NCBI GenBank assembly: GCA_039090855.1
Contig: CM076991.1
Span: forward strand, 73,101,349 to 73,165,348
Origin: Macrothele yani
Lineage: Eukaryota > Arthropoda > Arachnida > Araneae > Macrothelidae
DNA length: 64,000 nucleotides
Reading direction: 5' to 3'
Below the pieces are notes generated by a model that worked only from the letters and a program-made list of their open reading frames with translations, searched no databases and was not told the origin of the DNA. The position numbers and the translations under genes were made by a program. Below are positions 1 through 11,208 of this stretch, one piece after another; position 1 is the first letter of the stretch, and every line of letters begins with the position of its first letter.

Positions 1-733
1 ATGTATTCAACATTTAGGATGCTGCACGTCACTCAAAATGCACTTTATGAATTCTCATGTGGAGTGCTTCTGTGAAACGTTGGTAGATCTTAGCGATGAA
101 CCACGTGGAAAGTTCAGCCAATATAAGCACAATAGAACCATGTCACCAAGGAAGGTTGGATCCTGCGATGATGGGGTAACTACCGTCGGTTTTTTACAAA
201 GACGAGATATGGTTCATGAGAGGAAAAAAACTATCAGTTAATAAATTTGGATCTGCAATGTTTTTATTATACTGACAAGCATGTAATATGTGCCTATGAT
301 GCCTTCATAACGTTTTCAAATGTATTTTCATGGCCATCTTTCAAGTCTATTGAGAATGATGTGTATAAAATCATATATATTGGACACAAATACCAAATAG
401 ACAATAGTAAAAGAACTGCGTGTCACAAATTATATACTCTCATTTTCATGATCAGAGTATTCCATTTAGTAAAAACAGAGCCGGCTTCGGGGCTGGGCCG
501 ACGCCAAGTTCAGGAGGTCGCCGAGTTGAACGTTTTTTTCTTATTTTTTAAGAAAAGGTAGAGTACGTAAAAAATACGCTGCGAGTATTGTAATTCGAGA
601 AGATGAGCGTTGATTATTGGAGGCGATGAACACTGGAAAAATCCAAATCATCACAGTATTGTTACAATGAAGTGCAAAAAGGAGCGTTATTTTTGGCAGT
701 GACCTTGGGATTAACGTGCTCGGCTATTAATTT
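1..733. other. Spacer without recognised gene
   Basis: This stretch is AT-rich and holds two short open frames (38-241 and 247-561) that resemble nothing I recognise and carry no visible domain. A short GC-rich patch lies near 481-530. I see no RNA gene or transposon end here until the SINE that follows. Confidence 0.5.
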
Positions 734-961
734 TTGCCGGGCCAGGGACACAGTGGTTTAAGTGGTGGCTTCTCACCATTTGTCCGAGATGGGCCTGGAT
801 TCGAGTTCAGAGTGAGGCATAAATGGTGTGTTTTTCTTAGGGCACTGGTTTTCTCCTTTCCTTGGAGCTAGTGACTTTAAATTAGGGACGAGAAAATGCT
901 TATAGCCTATTGGGTTGCTCACGGTGGTCGTTAAACCCTCAATAAACACAACAACAAAAAA
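734..961 (+). mobile_element. tRNA-derived SINE, family 1, copy 1
   Basis: The left part has a degenerate pol III A box (ACACAGTGGTTTAAG) and B box (GGATTCGAGTTC). The body ends with the block CCTAAATTAGGGACG-like, TTGCTCACGGTGGTCGTTAAAC, and an A-rich tail. A perfect 10-bp target duplication, CTATTAATTT, flanks it at 724-733 and 962-971, which fixes both ends. Two other copies of the same family lie at 32982-33207 and 52533-52760, and they keep the tRNA-like head better. The intact duplication on this diverged copy shows a normal target-primed insertion. Confidence 0.85.
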
Positions 962-1017
962 CTATTAATTTGTCTTGCACATATTTCATATTTGGCTGAA
1001 AAACCATTCTGTTGACC

Positions 1018-1128
1018 GGTGCTTTTACCATGAAAACCGTTTACTTCAAATTGCACATAGTTTTCTCTCTAAGGTGCTTTTACCACGAAAACTCTCTACT
1101 TCATATTGCACATAGTTTTCTCTATAGG
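1018..1128. repeat. 55-bp tandem duplication
   Basis: A 55-bp unit beginning GGTGCTTTTACCA and ending in ACATAGTTTTCTCT is present twice in direct orientation, at 1018 and 1073, with a few substitutions between copies. No coding capacity is apparent. Confidence 0.7.
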
Positions 1129-1764
1129 GGGCAATAAAATAAAAGTTATGAACTCGTTTGTTGAATTATATCTTTACGTAAACTTCTAACTTCAAAATAC
1201 TTAAACCTTAGTATTTAGCTAAAAGCTTGTAGATTTGTTGAATTAGCTTTACTTGAATAGCTCAGTTTGTAGACTTCATTCGTCACTTTTCCGAATAAGT
1301 CTCAGCCGTTTGTAGATGAGTCTTAATTAGTGATATACAACACTTCAAGATAACGGACAAGGTTCAATGATAGCATAAGTGTACTTACGAGCATCCAAAA
1401 CGCTTTTTTTTTATTCATTAATCAAATACGTCCGAAGTCTGTAACACTGGTCAACAAAAAATTCTTATTCCCTAGGATTTTTCTTAGATTCGCCGAAATG
1501 GTAAAAATTACATTAGTTTTGAGGAATTGGATCTAGTTTTTAAGATAAGGCATACCTCTCAAATTTTGACTGTACTCCAATACTACGTGTGGCTGCTGAC
1601 ATATGAAGCAGCTTTTGATTTGGTTTTTTACTCTTTAAATGTTTTATCTAAAATACTTAAAAAGTAAAAAGTGTTTTTATCTAATGCAATCTTTGATTTT
1701 ATCTTTAATATTGTTTTGAAAGATTATCCCTTGCATGTAATATCATATTTTTTTCTCCTTTAGC
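1129..1764. other. AT-rich spacer
   Basis: No coding frame, RNA gene or transposon end is recognised. The last bases (TTTTTTCTCCTTTAG at about 1749-1764) form a pyrimidine tract followed by AG, which looks like a splice acceptor directly before the coding remnant that follows. Confidence 0.4.
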
Positions 1765-3416
1765 ATAGAAATATCAGTTCTTCACGAAGAAGCTGTGTAA
1801 ACAGTCCTCATGCATTCTGCTACATTTGTGGCAAATACACTCTGCAAAAACAAAGGCAAAACATCACTGACTTTGTAAGACAAGCATATCTTGCTTATTT
1901 TGGAATAAAGCTTGAAGACCAAGATAAGTCTTGGGCTCCTCATAAGGTTTGGAAAACCTGTGTTTGTTTACACTTTGGTGTGCCTATGGTGTGGAGAGAG
2001 CCGCGAAACCACCTCGATGATTGTTATTTTTGTGCTGTGAATGTGAAAGGCTTCCATCGCTACAAAAAACGTAAGTGGGAGTATCCTGATTTGAAATCAC
2101 CTCACTGCCTGACCTTCCATAGTCAGATGTTGAAGAAATGCAGGACTTGGAGAGTGCCACAGGTGGTAACAGTGGAAGTGAATATGAATGAAGCTTTCAA
2201 ACTCCTCATCAGTTCTCCCAAAAAGTACTCAATGATCTGATACGAACTCAATCTGTCAAAGCAAGCATCTGAACTTTTAGCATCCAGGCTAAAAGGAAAG
2301 AACTGTCTAAAGCCGGAAGTTAAAACAACAGCTTATAGGACAAGAAGTGAGGAAATGTTTCCTTACTTCAGCCAAGATGAAGAACTTGTATACAGCAATA
2401 ACATCCCTAGACTTATTCTCCAAATATGGCTACCGGAATATCGACCAAAAGATTGGTTGCTTTTCATAGACAGCTTCACCAGAAGCATAAAATGTGCTTT
2501 ATTGCACAATGGTAGCCACTATGCATCTCTTCCAATTGCTCACTAAACAAAACTTAAAGAAGAGTATGAAAATATCAAAGAGGTCTTGCAGAAGCTCTGC
2601 TATCATGAGCACCAGTTGTTTATTTATGTTGATCTAAAGATGGTTAACTTCTTGCTCTGGCAGCAAAGTGGATGCACAAAGTACCCTTGTACTTTGTGAA
2701 GTACAAGTACCCTTGTACTTCTGCTTATGGGATAGTAGGGCAAAGCAAGGTCATTGGAAAAAAGTGATATGGCCTTCAAGGGGGAACACGACTATAGGTG
2801 AAGCTAACAGGATTAACGAGCCATTGGTTGACAGAGAAAAAATCATTCTTCCACTACTCCATATCAAGCTTGGACTGATGAAGCAATTTGTTAAGGCCTT
2901 GGACAAAGATGGAAATTGTTTCAAATACATTTGTAAATCGTTCCTGAGACTGAGTTCTGAAAAACTTTAAACAGGGATCTTTGATGGTCCTCAAATTCAT
3001 AAACTCATCAACGATTCGAATTTCACCAAATTTATGAATAATGTTGAAACATCTGCCTGGTGCAGTTATGTCTTAGTTGTCAAGAACTTCTTGGGTAACC
3101 ACAAAGCATACATTTATGAAGAATTGGTGCAAAACATGCTCGCTAACTTTAGCATTAGTATTGGTGCAAAACATGCTCGCTAACTTTAGCATTAGTATTG
3201 GCGCAAAACATGCTCGCTAGCTTTACTAATATGAACATAAAGGTGCACTTTCTTCATAACCACTTAGACAGATTTCTGGATAATCTTGGTGATTTCAGTG
3301 AGGAACAAGAGGAGAGGCTCCATCGGGATATGAAGGTGCTGGAGGAAAGGTATCAAGGCAGATGGGACACACACCGTACAAAAGCGTTTTTCTATGCCTT
3401 CTTTGTGAATATCTGA
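1765..3416 (+). pseudogene. Decayed copy of orphan TE-like CxxC protein family
   Basis: An open stretch (about 1776-2240) encodes a cysteine-rich N-terminus with the pairs CYIC and CYFC, followed by GVPMVWREP and a basic KKRKWEYPDL segment. Further blocks follow in other frames: PRLILQIWLPEYRPKDW near 2410, a segment ending GSHYASLPIAH (to 2545), an aspartate block LVDREKIILPLLHIKLGLMK near 2825-2885, and the C-terminal VHFLHNHLDRF...LGDFSEEQ...RYQGRWDTH near 3243-3380. From memory, proteins with this block order occur in many copies in arthropod and other invertebrate genomes and lack a named Pfam function. The copy number and absence of clear introns suggest a mobile origin, but that is inference. 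At least four frame breaks, several in-frame stops and an internal 37-bp tandem duplication make this copy non-functional. A splice-acceptor-like tract precedes it. Confidence 0.65.
3123..3230. repeat. 37-bp tandem repeat inside the pseudogene
   Basis: The unit ATTGGTGCAAAACATGCTCG plus 17 further bases starts at 3123, 3160 and 3197, the last copy being partial. Since 37 is not a multiple of three, each added unit shifts the frame of the surrounding coding remnant. Confidence 0.85.
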
Positions 3417-4289
3417 ATCATCTTACTTTTTTTTTTTTTTTTTTTTTTTTGTGTGTGTTATTGTACTGAAGGCAACGTCATTAGGTATTTCATATGTTTA
3501 CTTCTCTATGAAATGAGACAGTTTCAATGTGATTTGTGGGTAGGTTACGCTTCACCATTACATTTTTTACATATCTTACGTTTTTCAATGGGGTCTCCAT
3601 TATCTCAAAAAGTAGAGCCAATCTAGCAAAACCTAAGGCATATTCGTAATTAGCGCCACGAAGTCAGCCTAAAACCGCTGAAATATGGTCGGCAATAAAA
3701 TCACTGTTGACCAGTGTAATCAACCGGCCTGCAACACACAGGTATTTCACATACGCTAAACGGACTTCAATAATTGATATTTCGCGATATGCTTGAATCT
3801 CTCTCTCAATACAAAACACTGTTACAAGAATAGCTGGTGGCTCTCTGCTCGTCTCAACATTGAATATCTCGAATCGCTGAGCTCACATTACACGTGAAAT
3901 CAACCTAAACATTTCTCACTGCTCTTTAATAGCCCATCTACAATTACTCCCCGAGCTCTTATCTCAAAAATCGTTATCTACGTTGCTAGCCCGTTTGAAT
4001 TGTCGCCAGAATTGCCAACTTTAATTTCACCGGGAGAAACTTTGTGGCGTTAAGTTTAGAAAATATTTTACGAGAAGAAACTCAGAAGGAAGGCTAAATT
4101 AGAGGTGTAATTTCTACGCGTAGATTGCTCAAGTTATCCATTTTAAGAAATGAATAATTTCCTCTAGGGAGTATGTGAATATTCTCTTTCTTTCTATCTT
4201 TGCGCCTAAAAGGCGCATTTTAAAAATCTTATTTTTTTTTTCTTGTCGCATTGCTTATACCTTGAAAAATGTTTTTTTGTATATTTACT
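3231..4289. other. Spacer, including the pseudogene 3' end and a poly-T run
   Basis: After the pseudogene ends at 3416 there is a T-run of about 25 bases (3426-3450) followed by GTGTGTG. The remainder is AT-rich with no recognised gene or transposon. Confidence 0.4.
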
Positions 4290-5060
4290 TCATAGTGCAC
4301 AGTTTTGCCACTAAAGGCGTCTGTGCATAATTCTCTTTGCAGTATAGTATTCCCTCTTCTGAATAAATCTTTCTGGATATACTTTTCTTAGCCTGATTTC
4401 CTTGACTGTGAAGAACAGTTTATAGTCATATTCATCTTTAAATTACGCGTGGTTTTCCGTTAGGAGTGTGAAGTTATATTTCTCCTCGACGTCTGCTTGT
4501 AAAGGCCCTATAGAAGAATCCTTTCTGTTTCGGTTATACTTCACTATGTGGGATATTTCGCATACATTTTTTGATTTTCCACAACATAAAGTCATACTTC
4601 TTGTGAGTGTAAGCACGTACTGTATTTCCATTTGAAAACGTGTTATCAGTTAAAAAGAAACCGTGTGAAAAAGCACTTTTTCTACTAGGTATAATTCTCT
4701 ATGACGAACACTGCGAAGACTTTGACTTTAAAACAAGGAGCAGTTTTTCAGCTAGGGGACGAATATGAGTATTCTGTTTCTTTTATTTTCTGCTTGTATG
4801 AAAATTTGCTTTGAAACATTTTTTTTTTTTTTTTTTTTTTTTTCAAAGTTTTGGGAAACGTTTCTGCACACTTTATATTTTTCCATGATGCACAGTTCTG
4901 CCATTAAGGAGTTCAAGATGCATATTTGGATTTGAAGTTACAGCTTTGCTTCTGAAATATCAATAGAAAGGATATTCTGGGTTGTTTCTATGACAAAGAT
5001 TGAAGTATGTTTCTTGCTTCTAATGATGCACAGTTTTTCTGCTAGGAGTGGGAATGTTTA
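4290..5060. repeat. Old ~150-bp tandem array related to the 39-49 kb family
   Basis: Blocks of the form CACAGTTTTNC(C/G)CTA(G/A)(G)GG recur near 4312, 4461, 4753, 4913 and 5043, that is at roughly 130-160 or twice that spacing. Between them the text follows the same order (TTGCTTCT, GAAAT, ATAATTTC-like) as the monomers at 46969-48890. Divergence is high, so I read this as an ancient relative of that repeat family. A dot plot of the two regions would settle it. Confidence 0.45.
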
Positions 5061-5426
5061 TTTTATTTCATTTTATTTTATTTTGAGATCGTATCACCAT
5101 TTCGGAAAACGCTATCGTAAAGATATTTTTTTGCTTCAGGTAGAATTTTTCGCGAATAACTTCTTGCGTGAATTTTCTACCACTCTATTCAATTATTTAG
5201 CAGAGTTACAAATCAGTAGTTATGTTTGCAACCGTTTCTCTGTTTCTAAACGCCGAATTAATAATTTCATTTTTTGATCGAACTGCATTTTCTGTAACAA
5301 ACATATTGTTAATTACCAATAACTCTTAGTTTCAGCATTCTATATACTAATAAATGTTCGATTTCTATTACGTTTTGCATTATACTAGGTAACTTTTTTT
5401 ATTCAAGAGGAGTGCGCGTTACATCT
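5061..5426. other. AT-rich spacer
   Basis: A short TTTTA/TTTCA microsatellite lies at 5060-5084 and the frame 4990-5277 has no recognisable domain. Nothing else is seen. Confidence 0.4.
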
Positions 5427-5516
5427 GGGATTTCGATGTCTAAAAAATAAGCAGGGCCAACAAAATAATTTGGGATTTTCATTACTAAAAAATAAGCAGG
5501 GCCAACAAAATAATTT
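5427..5516. repeat. 45-bp tandem duplication
   Basis: A 45-bp unit starting GGGATTT and containing TAAAAAATAAGCAGGGCCAA occurs at 5427 and again at 5472. The second half of the unit is identical in the two copies and the first half differs at a few positions. Confidence 0.8.
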
Positions 5517-5921
5517 TTGTATAACACAGAATGGCTACAAAGCCATTTATATTCAGTAAACCAACAATTTTAAAAATTAATATTGTAATACTTACCGCTC
5601 TTCTTGATTTCTTTCTTGGCGCCAATTGTCAGTGAATTCGTCGGTCGTCCTTGAAGTAAAATGTTCTTTTTTATTTTCATCTTTCCACCGATTGAACGGA
5701 GTTTGCAATAAATTACAATGTCGTTCACAGGATACATACTGAAAACTAAAACTATCACTATCAGTTAAACTGTACACGAAACTAAAGTAAGTAATGAAGT
5801 TTTTAACAAACACTCATAAAACACGAAAAAACAAATCTCTTTCGGAAAGTATGTACCAAAACACCGCAAGAAAAAGAAAAAGCCCTAGTGGATTGCAAAG
5901 AACCCTTGGCAATCCGTCCCG

Positions 5922-5976
5922 TTCCACTGCGATCTCTTCGGAAGTTGCAGAGCCTTCCGAAGAGATCGCAGTGGAA
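5922..5976. repeat. Perfect snap-back hairpin, 23-bp stem
   Basis: Bases 5922-5944 are the exact reverse complement of 5954-5976, leaving a 9-base loop (5945-5953). The arms read TTCCACTGCGATCTCTTCGG... It lies inside a short frame (5794-6021) whose product is basic at the start (TRKNKSLSES) and unrecognised. I cannot tell whether the frame is coding; the hairpin is more simply explained as a replication template switch. Confidence 0.8.
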
Positions 5977-6495
5977 GAGATCGCACGACTCCAGGTGCAG
6001 ACCCTTGGCGTCTCAAGCTAAAACACTTCACTTGCCCGGCAGATAGGGGAGGGTGACGTCACAGTTACCATGGCAACTCAGACGAAAGCTGCAGACTTCC
6101 AAGCATTCTCATTTCAGCTCTTCACTTGAAATGTTTTGCGTATAAGGACTTGTTTTCCGTATTGAACGCGCATTGTGAATTGATATCTAATCAATATTTT
6201 GGGTATTTTGGCACTCAATAAAGGCAAAAAAAGAATATATTATACGAAATTATTAAATAAAACCTTATTTCAAATGAAATAGGTGAAGAGACACTTCACC
6301 TACTTCACCTGAAAAGCCGCCACTGTTGCACATAACTGAGGAATGCAATTCAAGTTTTTAAAATTCGCAAAATAATGGTGCTGAGACATTAATTCTGAGA
6401 CAAATCGAAATTCAAAAATACGACCCATAAAATTTTTGGAATAAATATTTTATTGGGTATCTTTTAGTGAACTTAGTTCATTTGACGTGACTCTA
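5977..6495. other. AT-rich spacer
   Basis: No gene is recognised. A small repeat of CACTTCACCT lies at 6287-6312, and the stretch ends at the TA target of the Tc1 element that starts at 6496. Confidence 0.4.
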
Positions 6496-6642
6496 CACTG
6501 ATCAGCCAAAACATTAAAACCACCTCTGCGTTATGCAATTAAGCGCGCGTGCAGCCAATCAGTGTGGCATGCCAAGGTCGCTAATGGTATATACAATACC
6601 TGGGTTGGAGCTCTCTCAATCATTATTTCGTTTCGTCTCAAC

Positions 6643-7400
6643 ATGGGAAAAGCAAAGGATTTATCTGACTTCGACAAAGGCCAGATCATTAAGGCAAGAC
6701 GCCTTGGTAAGAACATTTCCGAAACAGCGACGCTGGTAGGCTGCTCACGCCATGCAATAGTTAGTACCTATCAAAAATGGTCCGAAACAGGTGACACTTC
6801 GAGCCGTCGATAAGACGTGGGCAGGCCACGCCCCATTAATGCGAGAGGTCAGCGCAGGCAATCTTGTCTTCTCCGCAGCAACAGGAAGGCTACCGTGGCT
6901 GACATTACCAATAATTTTAAATGCGGTGAAGGGCCCAATGTGTCCGAACACACGGTTCATCGTACGCTCTTGGGTATGGGTTGCCGCAACCGCAGACCTA
7001 TTCGTATGCCTATGTCACAGCCGTTTATCGTCGTCAAAGCCTGCAGTGGGCACGTAATCTTCGACATTGGACCATAGAAAACTGGAAGAGGGTCTAATGT
7101 TCAGACAAATCCCGTTTTCTGTTACACCATGTTGATGGACGAGCTCGTGTACGACGTTTACCCGAGGAAGCCTTCTCATCTGGATGCACTGTGGGGCTCA
7201 TGTAGGTGGCTGAAGGGAGTGTGATGGTCTGAACAATATTTTCTTGGGAAACACTTGGATCCATTTTCACTGTACAGAGAACTTTGACCGCTCTCACGCA
7301 CCTGAACGTCGTGGCTGACCAAGAACATCTCTTTATGGCTATTATCGGGCGGGTTCCGAATTGTTTTCAAGCGGCGTAATATTGGAAACCAAGGGGGTGT
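6643..7400 (+). pseudogene. Tc1 transposase, N-terminal and central part
   Basis: Translation starts at the ATG at 6643 with [20 protein letters not shown], a helix-turn-helix of the Tc1 paired-like type, followed by the second DNA-binding part (TVADITNNF, VSEHTVHRTLLGMGCRNRRP) after an in-frame stop at 6811. The catalytic block appears in a shifted frame near 7100, where the conserved SDESRF is SDKSRF, so the residue after the first aspartate is changed. A VAEGSVMV/FSWETLGS-like block follows near 7215-7255. Stops and frameshifts make it inactive. Confidence 0.75.
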
Positions 7401-9040
7401 CAAGTGGATTGTGATTCTGCGATTCCCTGATTTAGGGCTGACGCAGCTTCAGGATCAACTGACGGGGCGTTGGGATTCACACAGCAGATTTTCCTTTGGG
7501 AGTCAAAGGGTCCGCTGTGTGACGCAATGCTTTCGTGAACGTCTAGAATTAAAAAAAAAGCATAAGTGAACGGATTTTCTAAGTCCCTGCCGTAAAAGAT
7601 ACATATTCTCCAAAAATCCAGAGCTGAGCACACAATTTGCAACTAGAGAAACACTCGTGATTATAGGTAGGCAAATTAACAAAGAAAGCAGTTTATTAGT
7701 TATGTTTTGGCATAATAATAAAGATACACTCACGATACTAGCAAAAATGATACCGACTTTCTGACAGGAATTTGTGCTCATTAACTACTCGCTTATAAAA
7801 ACATTAATTCTAACGGAAGACTTTCGTATGCACTGATCCGATAAACATATTATGAGGGGACACCAAAAGAAACAATAGGATGGATTTCCTACCTTAAATT
7901 CCTAATCTTTCTAGATGTTGACTCCCATACTACACGGAAGAAATGTAACCACATGAAAGTCCAGTTTTCTTGTCATCACTTATCGTCCGTAAAACACTAC
8001 TATCGCTGTTCCTCCAACAAGGGTACTGGTCTGCGATGGATGTCCCGGTCCGTCATAATTGGTGTGGTCCCTCATCGTCATAGCAGGGCTCCTTTCCTTG
8101 GCACCTCGGTTGAGATCCTCCATCCATGTCGGAAAACGGTACGCAGTTACGGATGTCCTGCCGTAATATTTGGCAGCAATTAAGTTGCCAGTCTCTGATA
8201 AATCATGGCGGTGACCAAGTTTTAGGTCACGCACAAATAAAACGAAATGCAGGCAAAGGGCAAAGCTTCACATAGCAGCTCCTAGGTGACAGTCATGGAG
8301 GAAAGTCCCCAACGTTCAAAAAAAAAAAAAAACCCAAGTGACAAGTCACAAGGAATAAAAAAGTGAAAGTGATGCACGCCGTGAAAAAAGTAAAAGTGAC
8401 AAAGTTCTTCTATTCCCTTGGAAAAATTTCGACAACCCCCAAGAGGACCCACATTACCTCAAAATATCCCATCATCCAATCACTAGCTGGAAAACGCAAA
8501 CCTCCCTGAATTAAATTCCCAAGTTTAAATCCTACTGGTCAGAGAATTAAGATTTTGTTAATCCATTCGTTAGGGGGACAAAATTGCTACCCGTTCCCGT
8601 GAAAATTCTGAGAACCGCTCAAGTTACGTTAGCCGCGTGATATAACCACCGGGCCATAAATTCTAACCCAATAAAACTGTTAGTTTCGGTTCCAAAAAGT
8701 CTACGGTCTACCCAACACGCATTGTGGATGCTAGACAAGGAGGACACTTCTATTGCCCCATAAAACACTCCATACAATGTCGGTCCGTCCATGGTGACGC
8801 GAACGCTGTCACCATGGACGGACCGACATAGTCTTACGCTATGCAACGCCTTATGCGGGGAGAGGAAAAAAAGAAAAGAAGAATCACCCGAAAGTGGGAC
8901 TAATGGAAAAATAAATAAAAAGTAAATAAAACGTACTCTTTCCTCAAAAATTACCCGAACTAAAAAAAATGAATAAATAAATGAAGAAAGAAATAATTAA
9001 ATAAATAAATAAACTCGGGAATGGATTTTCCACCTAAATG
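7400..9040. other. Unidentified 1.6-kb insert within the Tc1
   Basis: This sequence splits the transposase. It has no long coding frame. A frame on the minus strand (7980-8234, ending in a TLVGGTAIVVFYGR-like tail when read from the other end) is not recognised. GCACTGATCCGATAAACATATTATG near 7833 resembles a degenerate Tc1 end, so part of it may be a second decayed Tc1. It also holds an A-run at 8319-8333, a perfect hairpin at 8777-8829 and an AATA microsatellite near 8985-9012. Confidence 0.35.
8777..8829. repeat. Perfect snap-back hairpin, 22-bp stem
   Basis: Bases 8777-8798 (ATGTCGGTCCGTCCATGGTG...) are the exact reverse complement of 8808-8829, with a 9-base loop, GCGAACGCT. The stem is GC-rich and would be very stable. 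No flanking duplication marks it as a transposon. Confidence 0.85.
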
Positions 9041-9410
9041 TGCAGCCTCGAGTCACGAGCGCTGTCACATGGCGACTGTATTCCCTGGCGGAGATAGCGT
9101 CTTTCAACAGACAATGCTCCGTGCCAAACTGCGCAGAAGGTTCAGGAATGGTTCCAAGAACATGAAGAGGAATTCCATTTATTGCCATGGCCCCAAACTC
9201 ACCGGACATTAATCCTATCGAACATTTGTGGTTTGAGTTGGAGAAACGGGTACGAGCAGCATCACCCCACCATGCAATTTACGAGCACTGCGGGATTTTC
9301 TGTTGTAGTCATGCTACCAAATATCAGGAGTGGACCTACTAACATCCTGTTGAATGTATGCCTCATCGGGTGAGAGCTCTTGACGGCGAGAGGAAGACTA
9401 CTTCATATTA
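9041..9410 (+). pseudogene. Tc1 transposase, C-terminal part
   Basis: Frames near 9060-9320 read YSLAEIASFN-like then, in another frame, the strongly conserved C-terminal block APNSPDINPIEHLW(FELEKRV), where the glutamate of IEHLW is the third catalytic residue. The second aspartate block (QQDNAPCH in relatives) is present only as a frameshifted remnant near 9105-9125. The element's right terminal repeat follows directly. Confidence 0.7.
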
Positions 9411-9443
9411 GGTAGGTGGTTTTAATGTTTTGGATGATGGGTG

Positions 9444-10694
9444 TTATTATGTATTGGCAGCCGTAAAGCATGTTTGAAACATTTCTGAATCATTTTTACG
9501 ATTTCAATAGTTTGGCAATCATAAGATTGTTTATTGATGTAGGAAAAATTTCCTTTATCTAAGCTCTGTTGCTCAGTGTAAGAATTTTGAACATTCACAC
9601 TTGGTGGCGGCTAGGGCTACAGCACTGCAGCCCCTATATCTAAAGCAGCTGTTTCTCGTCATGCCGCACTGAAGTTTTCTTAACTCAGCTTGATGTTTTT
9701 CCTCAATAACGCGCAATCTATTGCCTCGGTAAAATCCACGCAAAATCCACTGGGATCTGAACTGATAGCAGCGTCTATTGAAACCAACTCATATGAGAAT
9801 CTCAGCCTATTCCCACATCAGGTGGCTGTTTGGTTTAGTCTTGGCGGCAGCGCTTATGAGGCAGGGCTATTCAAAAAGGGCTGGCTCATGCAGCAGATTT
9901 GAATTGTCTCCGGAGTAACTGCCAGTGACATAGCTGAGATACATCTTTCGTGTAAGAACATACTTTTCACCTTTGCTTAGTTAGTGCTATGAACTCTGTT
10001 GATAAAATCGGTAGAGAAGTAAATACCTGAATGCCACCGCCAGTTACCGCGCTTATGTCAAGGATGTCAGAAGAATGTTATAAACAACTTTTTAAAGGCC
10101 TGGCCAATTTCACTGGTGATAATGGACAGCAATCGATACCAATGTACATCATTATAGGCAAAAATGCATCTTGAACTGTATTTCCTGGAATTGTTAATGA
10201 ATATTAGTTTTTATTCAATCTTTCGCAGATTACACGGAGGGAAATTCAAATTTTAAGTGAAAAATTAAGCTTTAAATACCTTTATTTAGTTACGTTGGCT
10301 TTCTCAATCTTAAGTGAGACGCCTGATGCGTTGATCATGAAAAACAAACGAAACTGGCAAATGCAACCGATATACTTAAATAACTTCTAACAAGGTCTCA
10401 CGTTGGGTCTTTGTTACATATGGCAGAAAAGTCCTAAATATTTTCCAATGTTAGGAGTTTGGGCAAAGGTTTCTAAATATCTAATGGCATATTTGCATTA
10501 GTTACTGGTAGCAAATTTTGCATTCGATATTTGTTATTTTATGCAAAAGACGGCGCTTTTAATGTTGCAATATGCACCTGAGTTTTCTTATTCAAACCAT
10601 GAATGAATTTTATTGAACTTACGCAGGAGATGAAGAAACAGCATAGTAACAAACCGGTAAACCAGTCTGACGTCGACGAACGATACAACACTGC
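9444..10694. other. Spacer without recognised gene
   Basis: AT-rich sequence with one unrecognised short frame (9690-9902). No RNA gene, transposase or reverse transcriptase motif is seen. Confidence 0.4.
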
Positions 10695-11208
10695 AGGGCC
10701 GGATTAAAGCCAACTGAGACCCTAAACACAGCCCAATAATGGTGGCCCCCTCGTCCCTTCCATTACTTAACTGACAACAGAAAAAAATCAAAAATTTTCA
10801 CAGTTTTATGCATTTCTTACTAAAAATTTTTAAGAGAAAAAATGCAAATACTAATTTTTTTAAATATTTCACCACCCTCCCAAAGATTATTATAAGCCAA
10901 AATATGATCTGATGTTATCACTGCTGAAATTACGTGATCTCGAAAGCATACTTTTCAATTTAAAAGAAAAAAAGGGGGGATATTCTAATGAGGAAAAATC
11001 ATTATGAAGTAAAATATCTTTTATAGCAATGCTTTCTAACTTTGATGCTGCTACTGCATAGCAATTTCACCATACGTGTAACAAAAGATACAAAATAATG
11101 CTTATTGACATTGATACCTATGCATAATTTTATTTATACTTTAAAAATTTTTCTCCTAGGTCTTTTAATTGCAAATAGTCTCTGATCAAGTCCTCGAAAC
11201 TAATCCGG
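10695..11208. repeat. Possible hAT-type non-autonomous element
   Basis: The left end CAGGGCCGGATTAAAG and the right end (reverse complement TGCGCCGGATTAGTTTCG) look like hAT terminal repeats, with about 0.5 kb of non-coding AT-rich DNA between. I could not find a convincing 8-bp target duplication, so this could be chance. Confidence 0.3.

Larger units (their letters stand above)
6496..9443 (+). mobile_element. Tc1-like element, family 1, copy A (interrupted)
   Basis: The left end CACTGATCAGCCAAAACATT (6496) is matched in reverse complement at the right end (CACCCATCATCCAAAACATT, finishing at 9443). A TA precedes the left end; the right-hand TA has mutated. At 2.9 kb it is about twice the usual Tc1 length because ~1.6 kb without transposase similarity (about 7400-9040) separates the N-terminal and C-terminal halves of the transposase. 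The copy at 12342-13620 belongs to the same family. Confidence 0.8.

Noticed and set aside
7980..8234. 84-codon minus-strand frame as a novel gene
   Set aside because: No similarity, lies in an insert inside a dead Tc1, and length is compatible with chance.
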